From NCBI GenBank assembly GCA_902608385.1, contig CACLNT010000005.1:30938-94937 (forward strand): a DNA stretch of 64,000 nt. Direction: 5' to 3'. Shown one piece after another: positions 25,945 through 40,393 of this stretch (position 1 is its first letter; every line of letters begins with the position of its first letter). The notes below the pieces were generated by a model, which saw nothing but the letters and a program-made list of their open reading frames with translations, searched no databases and had not been told where the DNA came from. A program made the position numbers and the translations under genes. This DNA is from an uncultured Pelagibacteraceae bacterium. GTDB taxonomy: Bacteria > Pseudomonadota > Alphaproteobacteria > Pelagibacterales > Pelagibacteraceae.

Positions 25945-28821
25945 ATGTCCTTTCCAAAAAACTTAGAATACAAAAAAACATCATTTTTAAGCAAATCAAA
26001 CAGCTCATTTATTGAAGAAATGTATATAAAATACATTGAAAAAGATCCTTCTTTGCCAGTTAGTTGGGAAAATTATTTCAATACTTTAAATGAAGATTTA
26101 AACTTAATTACAAAAGAAATTGAAGGACCAATCTGGAAAAAAAATAAAAAAAAAATAACTTTTGATAAAAAAAAAATTACTTCAAAAACAAACATTGAAA
26201 GTACTGAAAACATTGAAAAATATAAAGTTGAATCAATTAAAGCTATAGCATTAATCAGAGCATATAGAATCAGAGGCCATCTTATTGCAAATCTTGATCC
26301 ACTTGGTTTAATGGAAAGAAAATATCTTCATGAGTTACATCCTGCAGATCATGGTTTTAAAAAAGAAGATTATAATAAAAAAATTTTTCTACATTCATAT
26401 TTAGATAAAGGCTATGGATCAATTAATGAGCTAATACCTTTTTTAAAAAGAATTTATTGTTCTACAATTGGAATTGAGTTTATGCATATTTCAGATCCTG
26501 TTGAAAAAGTATGGCTTAGAGAAAGAATGGAAAAAGAAGAAAATCAGTTAAAATTTACTGATAATGGAAAAAAAGGTATTTTAACTAAATTAATACAAGC
26601 AGAAGGTTTTGAAAAATTTCTAGCATTAAAATTTGTAGCAACTAAGAGATTTGGTTTAGACGGAGGAGAGTCTCTAATACCAGCTCTTGAACAAATTATT
26701 AAAAGAGGAGGTCAATTAGGAGTTAAAGAAGTAAAAATTGGCATGTCGCATAGAGGCAGGGTAAATGTTTTAGCAAATTTATTGCAAAAATCTTATAAAA
26801 GAATTTTTAACGAGTTTGTTGGAGAATTTGCCAGCACTCCAGAAGAATCTGCTGGAGATGTTAAATATCATTTAGGCGCTTCATCAAATAGAGAGTTTGG
26901 TGGTAATTCAGTACACATAAGTTTAACAGATAATCCTTCACATTTAGAAGCAGTTAATCCTGTCGTTCTTGGACAAACAAGAGCAAAACAATTTTTTCAT
27001 CAAGATAAAAAAAGAAATAAAGTAATTCCAATTTTAATTCACGGTGATGCTGCGTTTGCTGGACAAGGAATAGTTGCAGAATGTTTTGCAATGTCAGGAT
27101 TAAAAGGTCATAATACCGGTGGAACAATTCATATTATTGTGAACAACCAAATTGGTTTTACCACAAGTCCAAGATTTGCAAGATCAAGTCCATATCCTTC
27201 AGATTTAGGAAAGGTAATCGAGTCTCCTATTTTGCATTGCAATGGAGATGATCCAGAAGCAGTAGTGCATTGTGCAAAAATTGCAATTGAGTTTAGACAA
27301 AAGTTTAACAAAGATGTTGTTATAGATATGATTTGTTATCGTAGATTTGGTCACAACGAAGGAGACGAACCTTCTTTTACTCAACCCTTAATGTACAAAA
27401 AAATTAAACAACATCCTACAACTTTAAATGTTTATGGAAACAAACTAATAAAAGATAATGTTATTACTCAAGAAGAATTTGATAAAATGAAAAAAGAATT
27501 CAAAAATCTTCTTAATGAACAATTCAAAACTGCAAAGGATTATAAGCCAAAAATTGAATGGTATGAAGGAACATGGAGCAGATATAAACCTGAAAAAGGT
27601 AAAGACAAAAGAGGAAAAAGTGGAGTTGATTTAAACAAGCTTATAAAAATTTCTGAAAAAATTAATAATGCACCACCTGAAATAAATTTGCATAAAACGA
27701 TCGAGAAAATATTAGATTTGAGAAAACAATCAGTTCTTAAAAAAAAAGGGATAGATTGGGGAACAGCAGAAGCCTTAGCTTTTGGGTCTCTTCTTGAAGA
27801 AGGATATCCAGTAAGATTAGTAGGGCAAGATTCAGGCAGAGGAACCTTTAGTCAAAGACACTCAGTTTTAAGAAACCAAGTAGATAATTCAAGATATATT
27901 CCTCTAAATAATATTTCTGAAAAACAAAAAAATTTTGAACCGGTTGATAGTTTTTTATCAGAACTTGCTGTTTTAGGATTTGAATATGGATACAGCCTAG
28001 TTGAACCAGGAACATTAACTATTTGGGAAGCTCAGTTTGGAGATTTTGCAAATGGAGCTCAAATAATAATAGATCAGTTCATTGCATCAGGCGAAAGAAA
28101 ATGGTCTAGAGCCAGTGGACTTGTAATGCTTTTACCACATGGTTATGAAGGTCAAGGTCCAGAACATTCATCTGGAAGATTAGAGAGATTTCTTCAATTA
28201 TGTGCTCAAGATAATTTACAAGTGATGAATTGTACTACTCCTGCAAACTACTTTCACGCTTTAAGACGTCAAATACACAGAGATTTTAGAAAACCACTAG
28301 TTATGATGACTCCTAAATCATTATTGAGAAATAAACTTTGTGTATCTAATTTAGAAGATTTTGATAAAAAAAACTCATTTCATAGAGTTCTTTGGGATCA
28401 TGCAATTGATCCAAAAGAAAATAGTTTTATAGAACTTAAGAAGAGTAACAAAATAAGAAAAGTAATTTTATGTTCTGGAAAAGTGTATTTTGATTTATTG
28501 GCTGCTCGAGAAAAAAATAAAAAAGATGATGTGGTTATTTTTAGAATTGAACAGTTGTATCCTTTTCCAGTTAAATCATTAGTAAAAGAGATTAAAGTTT
28601 ATGCAAAAAATGCTAAATTTTATTGGTGTCAGGAAGAACCTAAAAATATGGGCGCATGGTTGTTGGTAAGAGATTATATACAATGGACATTAGATTATAT
28701 AGGAGCTAATAATAATAATATTGATTATATAGGAAGAAAGCCAGCAGCATCACCCGCAACAGGTTATGCTAAAAGGCACCTAAATCAACAAAAAGAAATT
28801 ATTGAAAGTGTATTCAAGTAA
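25945..28821 (+). CDS. sucA: 2-oxoglutarate dehydrogenase E1
   Basis: [45 protein letters not shown]. Confidence 0.97.
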   Translation: MSFPKNLEYKKTSFLSKSNSSFIEEMYIKYIEKDPSLPVSWENYFNTLNEDLNLITKEIEGPIWKKNKKKITFDKKKITSKTNIESTENIEKYKVESIKAIALIRAYRIRGHLIANLDPLGLMERKYLHELHPADHGFKKEDYNKKIFLHSYLDKGYGSINELIPFLKRIYCSTIGIEFMHISDPVEKVWLRERMEKEENQLKFTDNGKKGILTKLIQAEGFEKFLALKFVATKRFGLDGGESLIPALEQIIKRGGQLGVKEVKIGMSHRGRVNVLANLLQKSYKRIFNEFVGEFASTPEESAGDVKYHLGASSNREFGGNSVHISLTDNPSHLEAVNPVVLGQTRAKQFFHQDKKRNKVIPILIHGDAAFAGQGIVAECFAMSGLKGHNTGGTIHIIVNNQIGFTTSPRFARSSPYPSDLGKVIESPILHCNGDDPEAVVHCAKIAIEFRQKFNKDVVIDMICYRRFGHNEGDEPSFTQPLMYKKIKQHPTTLNVYGNKLIKDNVITQEEFDKMKKEFKNLLNEQFKTAKDYKPKIEWYEGTWSRYKPEKGKDKRGKSGVDLNKLIKISEKINNAPPEINLHKTIEKILDLRKQSVLKKKGIDWGTAEALAFGSLLEEGYPVRLVGQDSGRGTFSQRHSVLRNQVDNSRYIPLNNISEKQKNFEPVDSFLSELAVLGFEYGYSLVEPGTLTIWEAQFGDFANGAQIIIDQFIASGERKWSRASGLVMLLPHGYEGQGPEHSSGRLERFLQLCAQDNLQVMNCTTPANYFHALRRQIHRDFRKPLVMMTPKSLLRNKLCVSNLEDFDKKNSFHRVLWDHAIDPKENSFIELKKSNKIRKVILCSGKVYFDLLAAREKNKKDDVVIFRIEQLYPFPVKSLVKEIKVYAKNAKFYWCQEEPKNMGAWLLVRDYIQWTLDYIGANNNNIDYIGRKPAASPATGYAKRHLNQQKEIIESVFK

Positions 28822-28823
28822 GA

Positions 28824-30116
28824 ATGAGTGAAAAAATTTTAGTACCAGTTTTAGGAGAAAGCATAACTGAAGCAACAGTTGCTAAATGGTTAAAAAATAA
28901 AGGTGAGGGTGTTAAAGTTGATGAAGCTATTGTTGAATTAGAAACTGATAAAGTAAATCTAGAAGTACCATCAGCAGTGAATGGTATATTAACAGAAATT
29001 AATGCAAAAGATGGTGAAGTCGTTAAAGTGGGCGCAGTTCTTGGATCAATTAGCGAAAGTGCAGAAGCCGAGGAAGAAATAAAAAAAATCATACCTAAAA
29101 AACAAGAAAAAAAAATTATAAATTTAGATGTTGATAAAAAAAAGGAATCTATAAAAATTTTTAATGATGAAGAAAATTTAAGTAATTCTAATGAAATTGA
29201 ACCATTAATTTTAACTAATGAAATTAAAAAAGAAAAAGATTCAAACGTAAAAAATATAAAAGAAAAACTTTCTCCTGCTGTAAGAAAAATAGTTTTAGAA
29301 AATAATATTGATATTGAAAAAGTTCAAGGATCTGGGAAAGATGGTAGAATTCTTAAAGGAGACTTAATTGATATAATGGGCATAAGTCCCAAACCTTCAG
29401 AGAGAAAAATTAAATATGGTCAAGAGGAAAGAATTAAAATGACCAGATTAAGACAAACAATTGCAAAAAGATTAAAGCAAGCTCAAGAAAATGCTGCAAT
29501 GCTAACAACCTTTAACGAAGTTGATATGACAAATATTATAGAAATGAGAAAAGAAAATCAGGAAGATTTTCAAAAAAGATATGGAATTAAGTTAGGTTTT
29601 ATGTCTTTCTTTGTTAAGGCTTGTGTAGTTGGGTTAAAAAACTTTCCGGCAATAAATGCAGAAATAGAGGATAATGAAATTATTTATAAAAATTATTATA
29701 ATATTAGCTTTGCTGTTGGCACAGAAAAGGGATTGGTTGTACCAGTATTAAGAAATGCAGATGAACTTTCATTTGCCGATATAGAAAAAAATATTATTAG
29801 TGTATCTGAAAAAGCAAGAAATGGTAAATTAACCATTGAAGATCTTCAAGGAGGAACTTTTACTATTAGCAATGGAGGAGTTTATGGATCAATGTTATCT
29901 ACTCCAATACTAAATCCACCTCAATCTGGTGTTTTAGGGATGCACAATATTGTAGAAAGACCCATAGCAATAGATGGTGAAATTAAAATAAGGTCAATTA
30001 TGTATCTTGCGCTGTCTTACGATCATAGAATAATTGATGGAAAAGATGCAGTGTCATTTCTAAAAAATGTAAAAGAAAATTTAGAAGATCCAAGAAGGTT
30101 GTTTTTAGATATTTAA
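28824..30116 (+). CDS. sucB: 2-oxoglutarate dehydrogenase E2 (dihydrolipoyl succinyltransferase)
   Basis: [18 protein letters not shown] lipoyl domain with ETDKVNLEV; catalytic [12 protein letters not shown]. Confidence 0.97.
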   Translation: MSEKILVPVLGESITEATVAKWLKNKGEGVKVDEAIVELETDKVNLEVPSAVNGILTEINAKDGEVVKVGAVLGSISESAEAEEEIKKIIPKKQEKKIINLDVDKKKESIKIFNDEENLSNSNEIEPLILTNEIKKEKDSNVKNIKEKLSPAVRKIVLENNIDIEKVQGSGKDGRILKGDLIDIMGISPKPSERKIKYGQEERIKMTRLRQTIAKRLKQAQENAAMLTTFNEVDMTNIIEMRKENQEDFQKRYGIKLGFMSFFVKACVVGLKNFPAINAEIEDNEIIYKNYYNISFAVGTEKGLVVPVLRNADELSFADIEKNIISVSEKARNGKLTIEDLQGGTFTISNGGVYGSMLSTPILNPPQSGVLGMHNIVERPIAIDGEIKIRSIMYLALSYDHRIIDGKDAVSFLKNVKENLEDPRRLFLDI

Positions 30117-31517
30117 ATGCCAGAAAAATTTCAAGCAGTTGTTATAGGCGGTGGGCCTGGCGGATATGTTTGTGCAATTAGACTTGCTCAGCTTGGTGTT
30201 AAAACTGCATGCGTAGAATCTAGAGAAACCTTAGGAGGAACATGCCTAAATGTCGGGTGTATACCCTCAAAAAGCTTATTAAATCTTTCCGAAAATTATT
30301 TTAAAGCAAAAAATTTTTCAAATTTGGGAATAGAAATCGAAAAAATTAAGCTGAATCTTAAAAAAATGATGCAAAATAAAGATCAAGCAGTAAATACTTT
30401 AACTAAAGGAATAGAATTTTTATTTAAAAAAAATAAAGTTGCTTACTACAAGGGAACAGCAAGTTTCAAATCACTTAATCAAATTTCTATAGTTGATAAT
30501 AAAAATAAAAAAACAGTTATAGACACAGACAAAACAATAATTAGCACAGGTTCCGAAGCAGTTTCATTGCCAGGTATTAAATTTGATGAAAAAGTAATTA
30601 TTTCTTCAACAGGTGCCTTATCATTAAAATCAGTTCCTAAGAAAATGGTCGTAGTTGGAGGAGGTTATATAGGTTTAGAAATGGGATCTATATGGTCCAG
30701 GTTAGGAGCTGAAGTTCATGTGATTGAATTTTTAGATCATATTATTCCAGGCATGGATAAAGGAATTTCAAAAGAATTTATAAAAATTTTAGAAAAACAG
30801 GGAATAAATTTTCATTTAGAAACAAAGGTAAATTCAATTAAAAAAAACAACAATACTGCAAATGTATTAACAACGGGTAAAAATGGTAAAAAAATTAATT
30901 TTGATTGTGATGTTGTTTTAATTTCCGTAGGTAGAAAACCTAATACCAAAAATTTAAATTTAGAATCAGTGGGTGTACTGCTTGATAATAAAAAAAGAAT
31001 TGAAGTTAATAATAATTTTCAAACAAATGTAGATAGTATTTATGCAATTGGTGATGTTATAAAAGGACCTATGTTAGCTCATAAAGCTGAAGAAGAAGGA
31101 ATAGCAATAGCCGAATTAATAGCAGGTCAATCTGGCCATGTTAATTATGATATTATTCCAGGAGTTATTTATACTTTTCCTGAAGTTGCTTCTATTGGAA
31201 AAACTGAAGAACAACTAAAAGATCTCAATATAAAATATAAAATTGGAAAATTTACATTTATGGCAAATTCAAGAGCTAAGGCAATAAATGAAACAGAAGG
31301 GTTTGTAAAAATTCTTGCAGATGAAAAAACGGATAAAGTTTTAGGCACACATATAATAGGACCCAACGCAGGAGAAATGATTGCTGAAATAGCGATTGCT
31401 ATGGAATTTGGTGCGAGTTCTGAGGATATTGCTAGAACTTGCCATCCGCATCCGACTTTTTCAGAAGCTATAAAAGAAGCAGCATTATCAGTAGATAAAA
31501 GACCAATACACTCTTAA
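30117..31517 (+). CDS. lpdA: dihydrolipoamide dehydrogenase
   Basis: GGTCLNVGCIPSKSLL, YAIGDVIKGPMLAHKAEEEG, HPHPTFSEA. Confidence 0.97.
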   Translation: MPEKFQAVVIGGGPGGYVCAIRLAQLGVKTACVESRETLGGTCLNVGCIPSKSLLNLSENYFKAKNFSNLGIEIEKIKLNLKKMMQNKDQAVNTLTKGIEFLFKKNKVAYYKGTASFKSLNQISIVDNKNKKTVIDTDKTIISTGSEAVSLPGIKFDEKVIISSTGALSLKSVPKKMVVVGGGYIGLEMGSIWSRLGAEVHVIEFLDHIIPGMDKGISKEFIKILEKQGINFHLETKVNSIKKNNNTANVLTTGKNGKKINFDCDVVLISVGRKPNTKNLNLESVGVLLDNKKRIEVNNNFQTNVDSIYAIGDVIKGPMLAHKAEEEGIAIAELIAGQSGHVNYDIIPGVIYTFPEVASIGKTEEQLKDLNIKYKIGKFTFMANSRAKAINETEGFVKILADEKTDKVLGTHIIGPNAGEMIAEIAIAMEFGASSEDIARTCHPHPTFSEAIKEAALSVDKRPIHS

Positions 31518-31533
31518 TATATTTTCATATTAT

Positions 31534-33498
31534 ATGAGCATGAAGGTACCGATTCTTTTACCTAATATTTTTAATCATCCATTTACATACGAATCATCTC
31601 ATTTAAATTTAAAAATTGGCGATTATGTCATTGTCCCTTTTGGTAAATCAAAAATAACCGGAGTTGTTTGGGATCAATTTGAAAAAAATACAAACAAAAA
31701 ATATGTAATTAAAAAAGTAGTAGAAAAACTTAAAATTCCATCTTTAAAAAAAAATACTATTGAATTTCTGAATTGGTTTTCAGAATATAATATGGTTCCA
31801 AAAGGAATGGCATTAAAATTATTATTATTAAGCAGTAGTGCTGTTGAAAAATTTCCAAAAAAAAAATATGAATTATTTAAATTAGAAATAAAAAAAAACA
31901 ATATTAAACTTTCAAAAGAGCAGGAAATAAGTTTAAAAAAAATGAATATCCATAATGAAAAATTCAGAGTTCATGTATTACAAGGAACTACTGGGTCAGG
32001 AAAAACAATTGTCTATTTTGAGGCTTTAAAACAGTTAATTAAAAAAGGTTTTCAAGTTTTGATTATGTTGCCTGAAATTGGTTTAACAGGGCAATTTGAA
32101 AAAAAATTTATTGAATTTTTTGGATTTAGACCTGCAGTTTGGCATTCAGGCATATCAAAAAAAAATAAAGAAATAATTTGGAGTGGAATTTCGAATGGAG
32201 AAATTAAGGTTGTTATAGGAGCTAGATCATCTTTATTTTTACCTTTTAAAAAATTAGGTTTAATTATTGTAGACGAAGAGCACGATCAATCCTTCAAACA
32301 AGATGAAGGAGTAATCTATAATGCAAGAGATATGGCTATCTCAAGAGCATCATTTGAAAATATACCAGTAAATTTAATTACAGCCGTACCATCAATTGAA
32401 ACTTATGATAATATTAAAAAAGGAAAATATAGCTTTTCTAAGATTGAAAAAAGATATCAAAATGCATCTCTTCCAAATTATGAAATTATAAATTTAAATA
32501 ATACAAAACTTGAAACTCAATCATGGTTATCAAAAGAAATTATTCAAAAAGTTAATTTACATCTTGAAAAAAATGACCAAATTTTATTTTTTTTAAATCG
32601 TAGAGGATTTTCACCATATGTTTTATGTAAAAAATGTTTAGAAAGTTATTCATGTCCAAATTGTTCAATAAATTTAGTGTATCACAAACATAAACAAAAT
32701 TTACTATGTCATTATTGTGGACATAAAGCTAAGCTTGATAGGGATTGTAGCAAACAAGGCAAATGTGATTTTGTTTTTAGTGGACCTGGCGTAGAAAGAA
32801 TTTTTGAAGAAGTAAAAAAAAATTTTCCAGAAAAAAAATCTATAATTTTTTCAAGCGACACAATGAATAAAAAAAATTCTTCAGAAATATTAGAAAAAAT
32901 AATAAATAATGAAATTAAAATTTTAATTGGAACTCAACTTATTTCTAAAGGATTTCATTTTCCTAATTTAAATTGCATTGTTGTTATTGACATTGATTTA
33001 TCTTCTCAAGGTCATGATTTACGAGGTGCTGAAAAAAATTTACAATTATATCATCAACTTTCAGGAAGAGCTGGCAGAACTGGAAAACCTTCAACAGTTT
33101 ATTTTCAAACATATAATCTTAATACTAAAATGATTTCTGATATTACAAATAAAAATCCAGATATATTTTTAAATAAGGAGTTGGAAATAAGAAAGTTAAA
33201 TGACTTACCTCCATTTCAAAGATTTATTGCATTAATAATTACAGGAAAAAAAGAAAATTTTCTTGAGCAAGAAGCCATTAAATTTAAAAATTTTATTATG
33301 AACTCAGTTGAGGGAAAAGTTCTTGGTCCAGTTAGTGCGCCTATATTTAGAATAAAAAGAAAATTTAGAGCAAGATTACTTATAAGAGGTAAAAAATCTC
33401 TTAAAGTTCAAAATTCACTAACCAAAATTATTTCAAAATATAAATTTCCAAGCGGAATAAAACTAACAGTTGATGTTGACCCAATTAATTTCAATTAA
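31534..33498 (+). CDS. priA: primosomal replicative helicase PriA
   Basis: GTTGSGKTIVYFEAL, VDEEHDQSFKQ, CXXC zinc motifs, SGRAGRTGKP. Confidence 0.95.
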   Translation: MSMKVPILLPNIFNHPFTYESSHLNLKIGDYVIVPFGKSKITGVVWDQFEKNTNKKYVIKKVVEKLKIPSLKKNTIEFLNWFSEYNMVPKGMALKLLLLSSSAVEKFPKKKYELFKLEIKKNNIKLSKEQEISLKKMNIHNEKFRVHVLQGTTGSGKTIVYFEALKQLIKKGFQVLIMLPEIGLTGQFEKKFIEFFGFRPAVWHSGISKKNKEIIWSGISNGEIKVVIGARSSLFLPFKKLGLIIVDEEHDQSFKQDEGVIYNARDMAISRASFENIPVNLITAVPSIETYDNIKKGKYSFSKIEKRYQNASLPNYEIINLNNTKLETQSWLSKEIIQKVNLHLEKNDQILFFLNRRGFSPYVLCKKCLESYSCPNCSINLVYHKHKQNLLCHYCGHKAKLDRDCSKQGKCDFVFSGPGVERIFEEVKKNFPEKKSIIFSSDTMNKKNSSEILEKIINNEIKILIGTQLISKGFHFPNLNCIVVIDIDLSSQGHDLRGAEKNLQLYHQLSGRAGRTGKPSTVYFQTYNLNTKMISDITNKNPDIFLNKELEIRKLNDLPPFQRFIALIITGKKENFLEQEAIKFKNFIMNSVEGKVLGPVSAPIFRIKRKFRARLLIRGKKSLKVQNSLTKIISKYKFPSGIKLTVDVDPINFN

Positions 33499-33533
33499 TC
33501 GCGTAAAAAAAGGAACTTTACATAATGTCTCAC

Positions 33534-33562
33534 TTGAAGACGCTACACTCATATGCTAATTA
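33534..33562 (+). promoter_or_regulatory. possible sigma70-type promoter of the atp operon
   Basis: TTGAAG - 17 nt - TAATTA in the only sizeable gap before atpH; weak consensus in an AT-rich background. Confidence 0.3.
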
Positions 33563-33607
33563 AATTCAAATTTTAACAAATCTTCAATTATTAATAAGGG
33601 ATATAAA

Positions 33608-34165
33608 TTGAGTAAAAGCAAAGGTTTTTCAGATACATCAGTTGGTAGATACTCTTTGGCGCTATATGAGCTTGCGGAAGAAAGTAATTCCATTAATGAA
33701 ATAGAGAAAGATTCTTTATCAATTATTCAATTAATATCTAATAGTGATGATTTTAATTTGCTTATAAAAGATCCAACTAATAAAAAAGAAGATCAACTCA
33801 ATGTATTATTAAAAATATCTGAAAAGTTTAAAATTAATAATTTATTAACTAAATTTTTAAGTTTTTTAATCTCTAAAAGAAGATTTTTTTATGTTGAAAA
33901 AATATTAAAAAATTTTATTGAAACTTGTTCAAAAAAAAGAGGTGAAGTAAAAGCAGAACTCACTTCTGCAAAAGAACTTACCGAAAAAGAAATTAATAGC
34001 ATTAAAGAAGAATTAACTAAAAATTTTAGTTCAAAAATAAAATTAAACTACAAGTATGATCCAAGTTTAATTGGAGGTTTAGTTGTACAAGTAGGTAGTA
34101 CAATGGTTGATACTTCTCTTAAAAATAAATTACAACAAATTAAACATAGAATGATAGAGGCTTAA
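33608..34165 (+). CDS. atpH: ATP synthase delta subunit
   Basis: OSCP/delta-type C-terminus YDPSLIGGLVVQVGSTMVDTSLKNKL; TTG start; precedes atpA. Confidence 0.93.
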   Translation: MSKSKGFSDTSVGRYSLALYELAEESNSINEIEKDSLSIIQLISNSDDFNLLIKDPTNKKEDQLNVLLKISEKFKINNLLTKFLSFLISKRRFFYVEKILKNFIETCSKKRGEVKAELTSAKELTEKEINSIKEELTKNFSSKIKLNYKYDPSLIGGLVVQVGSTMVDTSLKNKLQQIKHRMIEA

Positions 34166-35701
34166 ATGGAAATAAACCCATCAGAAGTAACAAAAATATT
34201 AAAAGAACAAATAAAAAAATTTGGAAATAAAGCTGAAGTAACTGAAGTTGGGCAAGTTTTATCTGTAGGCGATGGTATTGCTAGAATATACGGATTAGAT
34301 AATGTTCAAGCTGGTGAAATGGTAGAATTTGCTGATGGTTCTAAAGGAATGGCTTTAAACTTAGAAAGCGAAAATGTTGGAGTTGTTATTTTTGGAGATG
34401 ATAGAGCAATTAAAGAAGGAGATACTGTAAAAAGAACTGGAGCTATTGTTGATACACCAGTTGGAAAAGAATTACTTGGACGAGTTGTTGATGGATTGGG
34501 AAATCCAATAGATGGCAAAGGCGCTCTAGATAAAACAGTTAAAAGAAGCAGAGTTGAAGTAAAAGCTCCTGGTATTATTCCAAGAAAATCTGTTAGTGAA
34601 CCAATGCAAACAGGACTGAAATCAGTTGACAGTCTTGTGCCAATTGGAAGAGGACAAAGGGAATTAATTATTGGTGATAGACAAACTGGGAAAACAGCAG
34701 TTGCAATAGATGCAATAATAAACCAAAAAAAAATAAATGAATCTGATGATGAAAAACAAAAATTATATTGTGTATATGTAGCAATTGGACAGAAAAGATC
34801 TACTGTTAGACAAATTGAAAAAACTTTAGAAGAAGCTGGAGCAATGGAATATACCACAATAGTAGCTGCTACAGCATCGGATGCTGCACCACTTCAATTT
34901 TTAGCACCTTACACTGGTTGTACCATGGGTGAATATTTTAGAGATAATGGAATGCATGCTTTAATTATATATGACGATTTATCTAAACAAGCTGTAGCTT
35001 ATAGACAAATGTCTTTATTATTGAGAAGACCTCCAGGAAGAGAAGCTTATCCAGGAGATGTATTCTATTTACACAGCAGATTACTTGAACGAGCAGCTAA
35101 ACTTAGTGATGAACATGGAGGGGGATCATTAACGGCTCTTCCAATAATTGAAACCCAAGGAGGTGACGTTTCAGCTTTCATACCAACTAATGTTATTTCA
35201 ATCACTGATGGTCAAATATTTCTTGAGACAAACTTATTTAACCAAGGTATCAGGCCTGCAATTAACGTAGGTTTGTCAGTATCTAGAGTTGGATCTTCAG
35301 CACAGACTAAAGCAATGAAGAAAGTATCAGGATCTATGAAGTTAGAACTTGCTCAATATAGAGAAATGGCTGCTTTTGCGCAGTTTGGCTCAGACTTAGA
35401 TGCATCTACACAAAAACTTTTAAACAGAGGATCAAAATTAACTGAACTTTTAAAACAGAAACAGTACTCACCAATGACAGTTGCGGAACAAGTAATTTCA
35501 GTTTTTTGTGGAGTTAGAGGTTATTTAGATGACGTTGAAAACAAAAATATTGCAAATTTTGAGTCTAAAATTATTGAAAAATGTAAGTCTGAAAAGCCTG
35601 AAATTATAGAATCTATTTCTAGCTCAGGAAAATTAGAAGAAGATTCTGAAAAACTACTAGTAGAAGTAATAACAAATTTAAAAAAAAAGTTTAATTCTTA
35701 A
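34166..35701 (+). CDS. atpA: ATP synthase alpha subunit
   Basis: [33 protein letters not shown]. Confidence 0.98.
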   Translation: MEINPSEVTKILKEQIKKFGNKAEVTEVGQVLSVGDGIARIYGLDNVQAGEMVEFADGSKGMALNLESENVGVVIFGDDRAIKEGDTVKRTGAIVDTPVGKELLGRVVDGLGNPIDGKGALDKTVKRSRVEVKAPGIIPRKSVSEPMQTGLKSVDSLVPIGRGQRELIIGDRQTGKTAVAIDAIINQKKINESDDEKQKLYCVYVAIGQKRSTVRQIEKTLEEAGAMEYTTIVAATASDAAPLQFLAPYTGCTMGEYFRDNGMHALIIYDDLSKQAVAYRQMSLLLRRPPGREAYPGDVFYLHSRLLERAAKLSDEHGGGSLTALPIIETQGGDVSAFIPTNVISITDGQIFLETNLFNQGIRPAINVGLSVSRVGSSAQTKAMKKVSGSMKLELAQYREMAAFAQFGSDLDASTQKLLNRGSKLTELLKQKQYSPMTVAEQVISVFCGVRGYLDDVENKNIANFESKIIEKCKSEKPEIIESISSSGKLEEDSEKLLVEVITNLKKKFNS

Positions 35702-35704
35702 AAA

Positions 35705-38003
<2,299 letters not shown>

Positions 38004-38004
<1 letters not shown>

Positions 38005-38405
38005 TGAGCAATTCTTTTAAATTAGACATAGTAAACCCAGAAAAATCCTTCTTATCAAAAGAGGATGCCATCGAAGTAGTAGTACCTGCATTTGAAGGTG
38101 ATATGGGTTTTTTAAAAGATCATATATCTATAATTTCATTTTTAAAACCAGGGTTGTTAAAAGTTATAGACGCAACTGCTACCGAAGAAACATATTATGT
38201 TGAAGACGGAATAATAGAATTTAAAAACAATTGTCTATCGGTATTAACAAGTAATATTTTTGATATAAAAAAAATGGATAAAAATAAAGTAAAAGATATT
38301 TTGACTGAAGCGGAAAAAGATTCGCAAAATAATGATATTTCAGATCAAACAAAATATTTAGTTGATCAAAAAATCGAAGTTTTAAAATCTTTAACTCTAA
38401 ATTAA
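38004..38405 (+). CDS. atpC: ATP synthase epsilon subunit
   Basis: LDIVNPEKSFLSKEDAIEVVVPAFEGDMGFLKDHISII; operon position. Confidence 0.95.
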
Positions 38406-38878
38406 TTTAAAATTTTTTTTATTTCAGGTGTTAGTTTTTTGTAAACTTCTAGTTTAAATGGTACAGCTATTTCAGTAAGATTTTCCAAATCTATCCATTT
38501 CCAATCTAAAAACTCAGGATGTTTTGTTTTTATGTTAATTTCTGATTTATCTCCAGTAAACCTCATAATAAACCACTTTTGCTTTTGTCCTCTAAATTTA
38601 CCTTTCCAAATAATTCCTATTAAATTATCAGGCAAAATATAGGTAAAATTGCCTTCAATTTCCTTAATTAGTTTTATGCTGGTAATACTGGTTTCTTCTT
38701 TTAGTTCTCTTAATGCCGCAGTATAAAAATCTTCACCTTTATCAATACCTCCTTGTGGCATTTGCCAGAAATTCTTAGGGTTATCTATTCTTTTTGCAAC
38801 AAATACTTTATTTTCTTTATTTAATAAAACAATTCCAACACCACTTCTTAGTGGTAGTCTCTTATATTCTTCTTTCAT
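38402..38878 (-). CDS. rppH: RNA pyrophosphohydrolase (Nudix)
   Basis: LPLRSGVGIVLLN..., QMPQGGIDKGEDFYTAALRELKEETSI Nudix box. Confidence 0.93.
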   Translation of the reverse strand: MKEEYKRLPLRSGVGIVLLNKENKVFVAKRIDNPKNFWQMPQGGIDKGEDFYTAALRELKEETSITSIKLIKEIEGNFTYILPDNLIGIIWKGKFRGQKQKWFIMRFTGDKSEINIKTKHPEFLDWKWIDLENLTEIAVPFKLEVYKKLTPEIKKILN

Positions 38879-38880
38879 AT

Positions 38881-40023
38881 TTATCCGTTAAGAAGTTTCA
38901 GGGCAAAATTTAATTGATTATCAGTTTCACTATTAATTACAAAAGCATCTGAACTTTCTTCAATCTCGATATCAGGAGCTATGCCAACTTCAGAAATAGA
39001 TTTACCAGAAGGTAAATAATATTTTGAAATTGTTAATCTTATTGCTCCATTATTTTTTAATGGAATTATTGACTGTACAGATCCTTTTCCATAACTATTT
39101 TTACCTATCAGAATAGCTCTTTTATGTTCTTTTAAAGCTCCAGCTACAATTTCAGATGCAGATGCAGATCCATAATTAATTAATACTATTAAAGTTTTGC
39201 CATCAATAAGATCACCTTTTTTAGAAAACCATTTTCTATTTTCTGAGCTCTTTCTGCTTTTTGTTGATACAATTTCACCATAATCTAAAAAAAAGTCTGA
39301 AATTCTAATGGCTTGTGACAACAAACCCCCAGGATTATTTCTTAAATCTAAAATGTAACCCTTTACTTTTTTTTCTTTTTTAATTTCTTTAATTTTATTT
39401 TTTATTTGTTCGCTGCTATTTTCGTTGAAGGAAGTTAGTCTTAAGTAGCCAATTTTGTTTTCTATTATTTTTGATTTAACTGATTCAATTTCAATAATCT
39501 CTCTAGTGATATTAAAAATTATAGCTTTTTTTTCTCCTATTCTTCTAACAGTAATTTCAATGTCAGTACCAACTGGCCCTCTCATTAGATCCACAGCTTG
39601 GGTTAATGATTTACCTTGTACTTGTATATCATTAATTTTTACTATGTAGTCTCCAGCTTTTATACCAACTCTAGATGCAGGTGAATTATCAATTGGCGAA
39701 ATAACCTTAACAACACCAGATTCCATTCCCACTTCGATTCCCAATCCTCCAAATTTTCCACTCGTTTCAGTTTGCATGTTCTCAAACATTTCTGGCGACA
39801 TATACGATGAGTAAGGATCTAAAGATTGCAGTACACCATTTATTGCAGCATCCATTACTTCGCTTTGATTAACTTCATCAACAAATTCTTTATTTATTTT
39901 ATCTAAAACTTCACTAAATAAATCAATCTTTTGGTAAATATTTTCATCATTATTCGAAAGACTTTTATTTAAGAATAAAATTGAAAAAAGAATAATAAAT
40001 AAAATTTTTTTACATTTAATCAT
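38881..40023 (-). CDS. ctpA: C-terminal processing peptidase S41 (CtpA)
   Basis: Signal peptide, PDZ domain, YGSASASEIVAGAL, GKGSVQ. Confidence 0.93.
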   Translation of the reverse strand: MIKCKKILFIILFSILFLNKSLSNNDENIYQKIDLFSEVLDKINKEFVDEVNQSEVMDAAINGVLQSLDPYSSYMSPEMFENMQTETSGKFGGLGIEVGMESGVVKVISPIDNSPASRVGIKAGDYIVKINDIQVQGKSLTQAVDLMRGPVGTDIEITVRRIGEKKAIIFNITREIIEIESVKSKIIENKIGYLRLTSFNENSSEQIKNKIKEIKKEKKVKGYILDLRNNPGGLLSQAIRISDFFLDYGEIVSTKSRKSSENRKWFSKKGDLIDGKTLIVLINYGSASASEIVAGALKEHKRAILIGKNSYGKGSVQSIIPLKNNGAIRLTISKYYLPSGKSISEVGIAPDIEIEESSDAFVINSETDNQLNFALKLLNG

Positions 40024-40370
40024 ATTAATAATTTTTCTTTTGGAATAAGCTCAGACCACATTTTTTCCAATTCATAAAATTTTCTTTTTTCTGGGTTAAA
40101 AATATGAACTATTACGTCCATTCCATCTATTAGCTTCCAATCGTTACTATCTTTTCCTTCTATTTTACAATTTTGAATTCCATTACTTTTAAATTTTTCT
40201 AATACTTGTTCTGATAAAGCTTGAATATGTCTTGATGAGGTGCCGCTAGCAATTATCATATAATCAGCAATAGAACTTTTATTTTCAAGACTAATGCTTA
40301 CTATGTCTAAGGCTTTATTTGAATCTAAAGTATTCAAGATTTTTTTTTTGAGATCAAAAATTTTGTCCAT
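40020..40370 (-). CDS. rsfS: ribosome silencing factor
   Basis: DYMIIASGTSSRHIQALSEQV, DWKLIDGMDVIVHIF. Confidence 0.93.
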   Translation of the reverse strand: MDKIFDLKKKILNTLDSNKALDIVSISLENKSSIADYMIIASGTSSRHIQALSEQVLEKFKSNGIQNCKIEGKDSNDWKLIDGMDVIVHIFNPEKRKFYELEKMWSELIPKEKLLI

Positions 40371-40393
40371 TAAATATCAAAATCTTATCAAAT

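Noticed and set aside
34306-34857. 183-aa minus-strand ORF antisense to atpA
   Set aside because: Lies wholly within highly conserved atpA; no recognisable domain; likely fortuitous. Same for 4782-5267 (in dapF), 21681-22055 (in mmsA), 7114-7482 (over rpsP) and other short antisense ORFs.
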